Assembly (NCBI GenBank): GCA_041685075.1
Contig: JAWLGN010000048.1
Location: 1-25,005, forward strand
From: JAMCRM01 sp041685075
GTDB taxonomy: Bacteria; Acidobacteriota; Terriglobia; Bryobacterales; Bryobacteraceae
Direction of reading: 5' to 3'
Length of the DNA stretch: 25,005 bases
Below, piece after piece: positions 24,394 to 25,005 of this stretch. A model generated the notes under the pieces. It did not search any database. It saw nothing but the letters and a program-made list of their open reading frames with translations, and was not told the origin of the DNA. A program made the position numbers and the translations under genes. Positions within the stretch are counted from its first letter, which is position 1, and every line of letters starts with the position of its first letter.

Positions 24394-24702
24394 TTACAGC
24401 ACGCCGTCCAGCCCCAGCGCCAGTTTGGCCGCCGGGGACATCTTTTCGGGGGTCCAGGGCGGGTCGAAGGTAAGCTCCACCTCCACGTCGCTGATCCCCG
24501 GAACGGACCGCACCCGCCGCTCCACCTCCGCCGGCAGGGATCCCGCCACCGGGCAGGAAGGCGCCGTCAGGGTCATACGCACCCGGGCCTTGCCGGCCTC
24601 GTCCGCCTCCACGTCATAGACCAAGCCCAGTTCATAGATGTCCACCGGGATCTCGGGGTCGTAGACCGTGTGCAGGATTTTGATGATCTCGTCTTTCAAC
24701 AT
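24394..24702 (-). CDS. sufT: SUF-associated MIP18/DUF59 protein (SufT-like)
   Basis: A 102-residue metal-sulfur cluster assembly factor. The DUF59/MIP18 fold is clear: VYDPEIPVDIYELGLVYDVE, VRMTLTAPSCPVAGSLPAEVE with the conserved cysteine, and VEVELTFDPPWTPEKMSPAAK. SufT proteins assist Fe-S maturation, particularly under high demand; PaaD-type relatives serve oxygenases. The genomic setting next to sufU and an Rrf2 regulator supports the SUF assignment. It starts six bases after the sufU stop and ends two bases before the regulator, so it is co-transcribed. Confidence 0.93.
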   Translation of the reverse strand: MLKDEIIKILHTVYDPEIPVDIYELGLVYDVEADEAGKARVRMTLTAPSCPVAGSLPAEVERRVRSVPGISDVEVELTFDPPWTPEKMSPAAKLALGLDGVL

Positions 24703-24708
24703 CGCCGC

Positions 24709-25005
24709 CTACTCCGTGGACACCCGGTTGCCATTGCCTTCGAGCGCCGATTTCAACGTATGCCAGCACAGAGTGGCGCACTTCACCCGCGCCGGGTAGT
24801 CGCGCACCCCGCAGAACACCGCCAGCTTCCCGAGTTCCGCCGTCACCGGGCTGCCGTCTTGGGTGAGCAGATCATGAAAGCGGTCCAGCAGCTCCAGCGC
24901 CTCCTCCCGGGTCTTGCCCTTCAGGCTCTCCGTCATGAGAGATGCCGAAGCGGTCGAAATGGCGCAGCCGGAGCCTTCGAAACTGGCGTCGGCCACGTGC
25001 CCGTT
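24709..25005 (-). CDS. sufU: SufU-type iron-sulfur scaffold/sulfur-transfer protein, C-terminal part (N-terminus outside window)
   Basis: The frame is open to the right edge (first visible residues NGHVADASFEGSG), so about the last 98 residues are present. The conserved FEGSGCAISTASASLM contains the second metal-ligand cysteine. The long insertion-type helix TREEALELLDRFHDLL and GVRDYPARVKCATLCWHTL with the third ligand cysteine are characteristic of SufU rather than IscU. SufU accepts sulfur from SufS and, in Firmicutes and Actinobacteria, works as a zinc-dependent sulfurtransferase. Its TAG stop lies six bases before the sufT start. sufS and the sufBCD genes would be expected beyond the window edge. 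Confidence 0.93.
   Translation of the reverse strand, partial: NGHVADASFEGSGCAISTASASLMTESLKGKTREEALELLDRFHDLLTQDGSPVTAELGKLAVFCGVRDYPARVKCATLCWHTLKSALEGNGNRVSTE

Overview
The window is a GC-rich, densely coded bacterial chromosome segment. Its gene content fits an Acidobacteriota-like organism (Solibacter/Bryobacter type): a three-subunit CAB-order succinate dehydrogenase, a phoH-ybeY-corC-era block and a SUF/Rrf2 cluster. The phylum is an inference from gene content, not proven. There are no rRNA or tRNA genes, insertion sequences, phage genes or CRISPR arrays, and no stretch above 300 bases lacks a gene.

Layout. (1) 1-4607, plus strand: activated mannose supply and polysaccharide export. 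It holds the 3' end of a mannose-1-phosphate guanylyltransferase, a class I phosphomannose isomerase, a Wza-like export protein, a Wzz/GumC chain-length protein and a separate BY-type tyrosine kinase with a C-terminal tyrosine cluster. (2) 4629-5993: replicative helicase DnaB. (3) 6024-8434: a RbsA/RbsC-type sugar ABC transporter with no binding-protein gene in the window. (4) 8445-10070: an unrecognised 198-residue protein divergent from a MidA/NDUFAF7-type methyltransferase. (5) 10144-10224: a 26-residue lysine/alanine-rich peptide gene missed by length cut-offs, with a near-consensus promoter, a strong ribosome binding site and a terminator. (6) 10400-13845, minus strand: sdhCAB. (7) 14040-15980, plus strand: gatB, then a peroxiredoxin read through an in-frame UGA. 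(8) 15970-23734, minus strand: eight packed, mostly overlapping genes, phoH-ybeY-corC-era-BON-SMP30-nudix-mutS2. (9) 23942-25005, minus strand: sufU (cut by the window edge), sufT and an Rrf2 regulator.

The main discovery is the gene at 15522-15980. Ordinary gene calling splits it at a TGA that falls exactly on the peroxidatic cysteine codon of a BCP/PrxQ-family peroxiredoxin. A perfect 7-bp hairpin with a G-first loop begins 10 nt after the UGA and places its loop 17 nt after it, as expected of a bacterial SECIS element. It is best read as a selenoprotein, which implies the cell makes and inserts selenocysteine; the required sel genes are not in this window. The usual resolving cysteine five residues on is absent, and the only cysteine in the protein is Cys91. 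Secondary points of interest are the tiny basic peptide gene and two genes (gatB, rbsA-like) whose TATAAT boxes sit so close to the start codon that nearly leaderless mRNAs are predicted.
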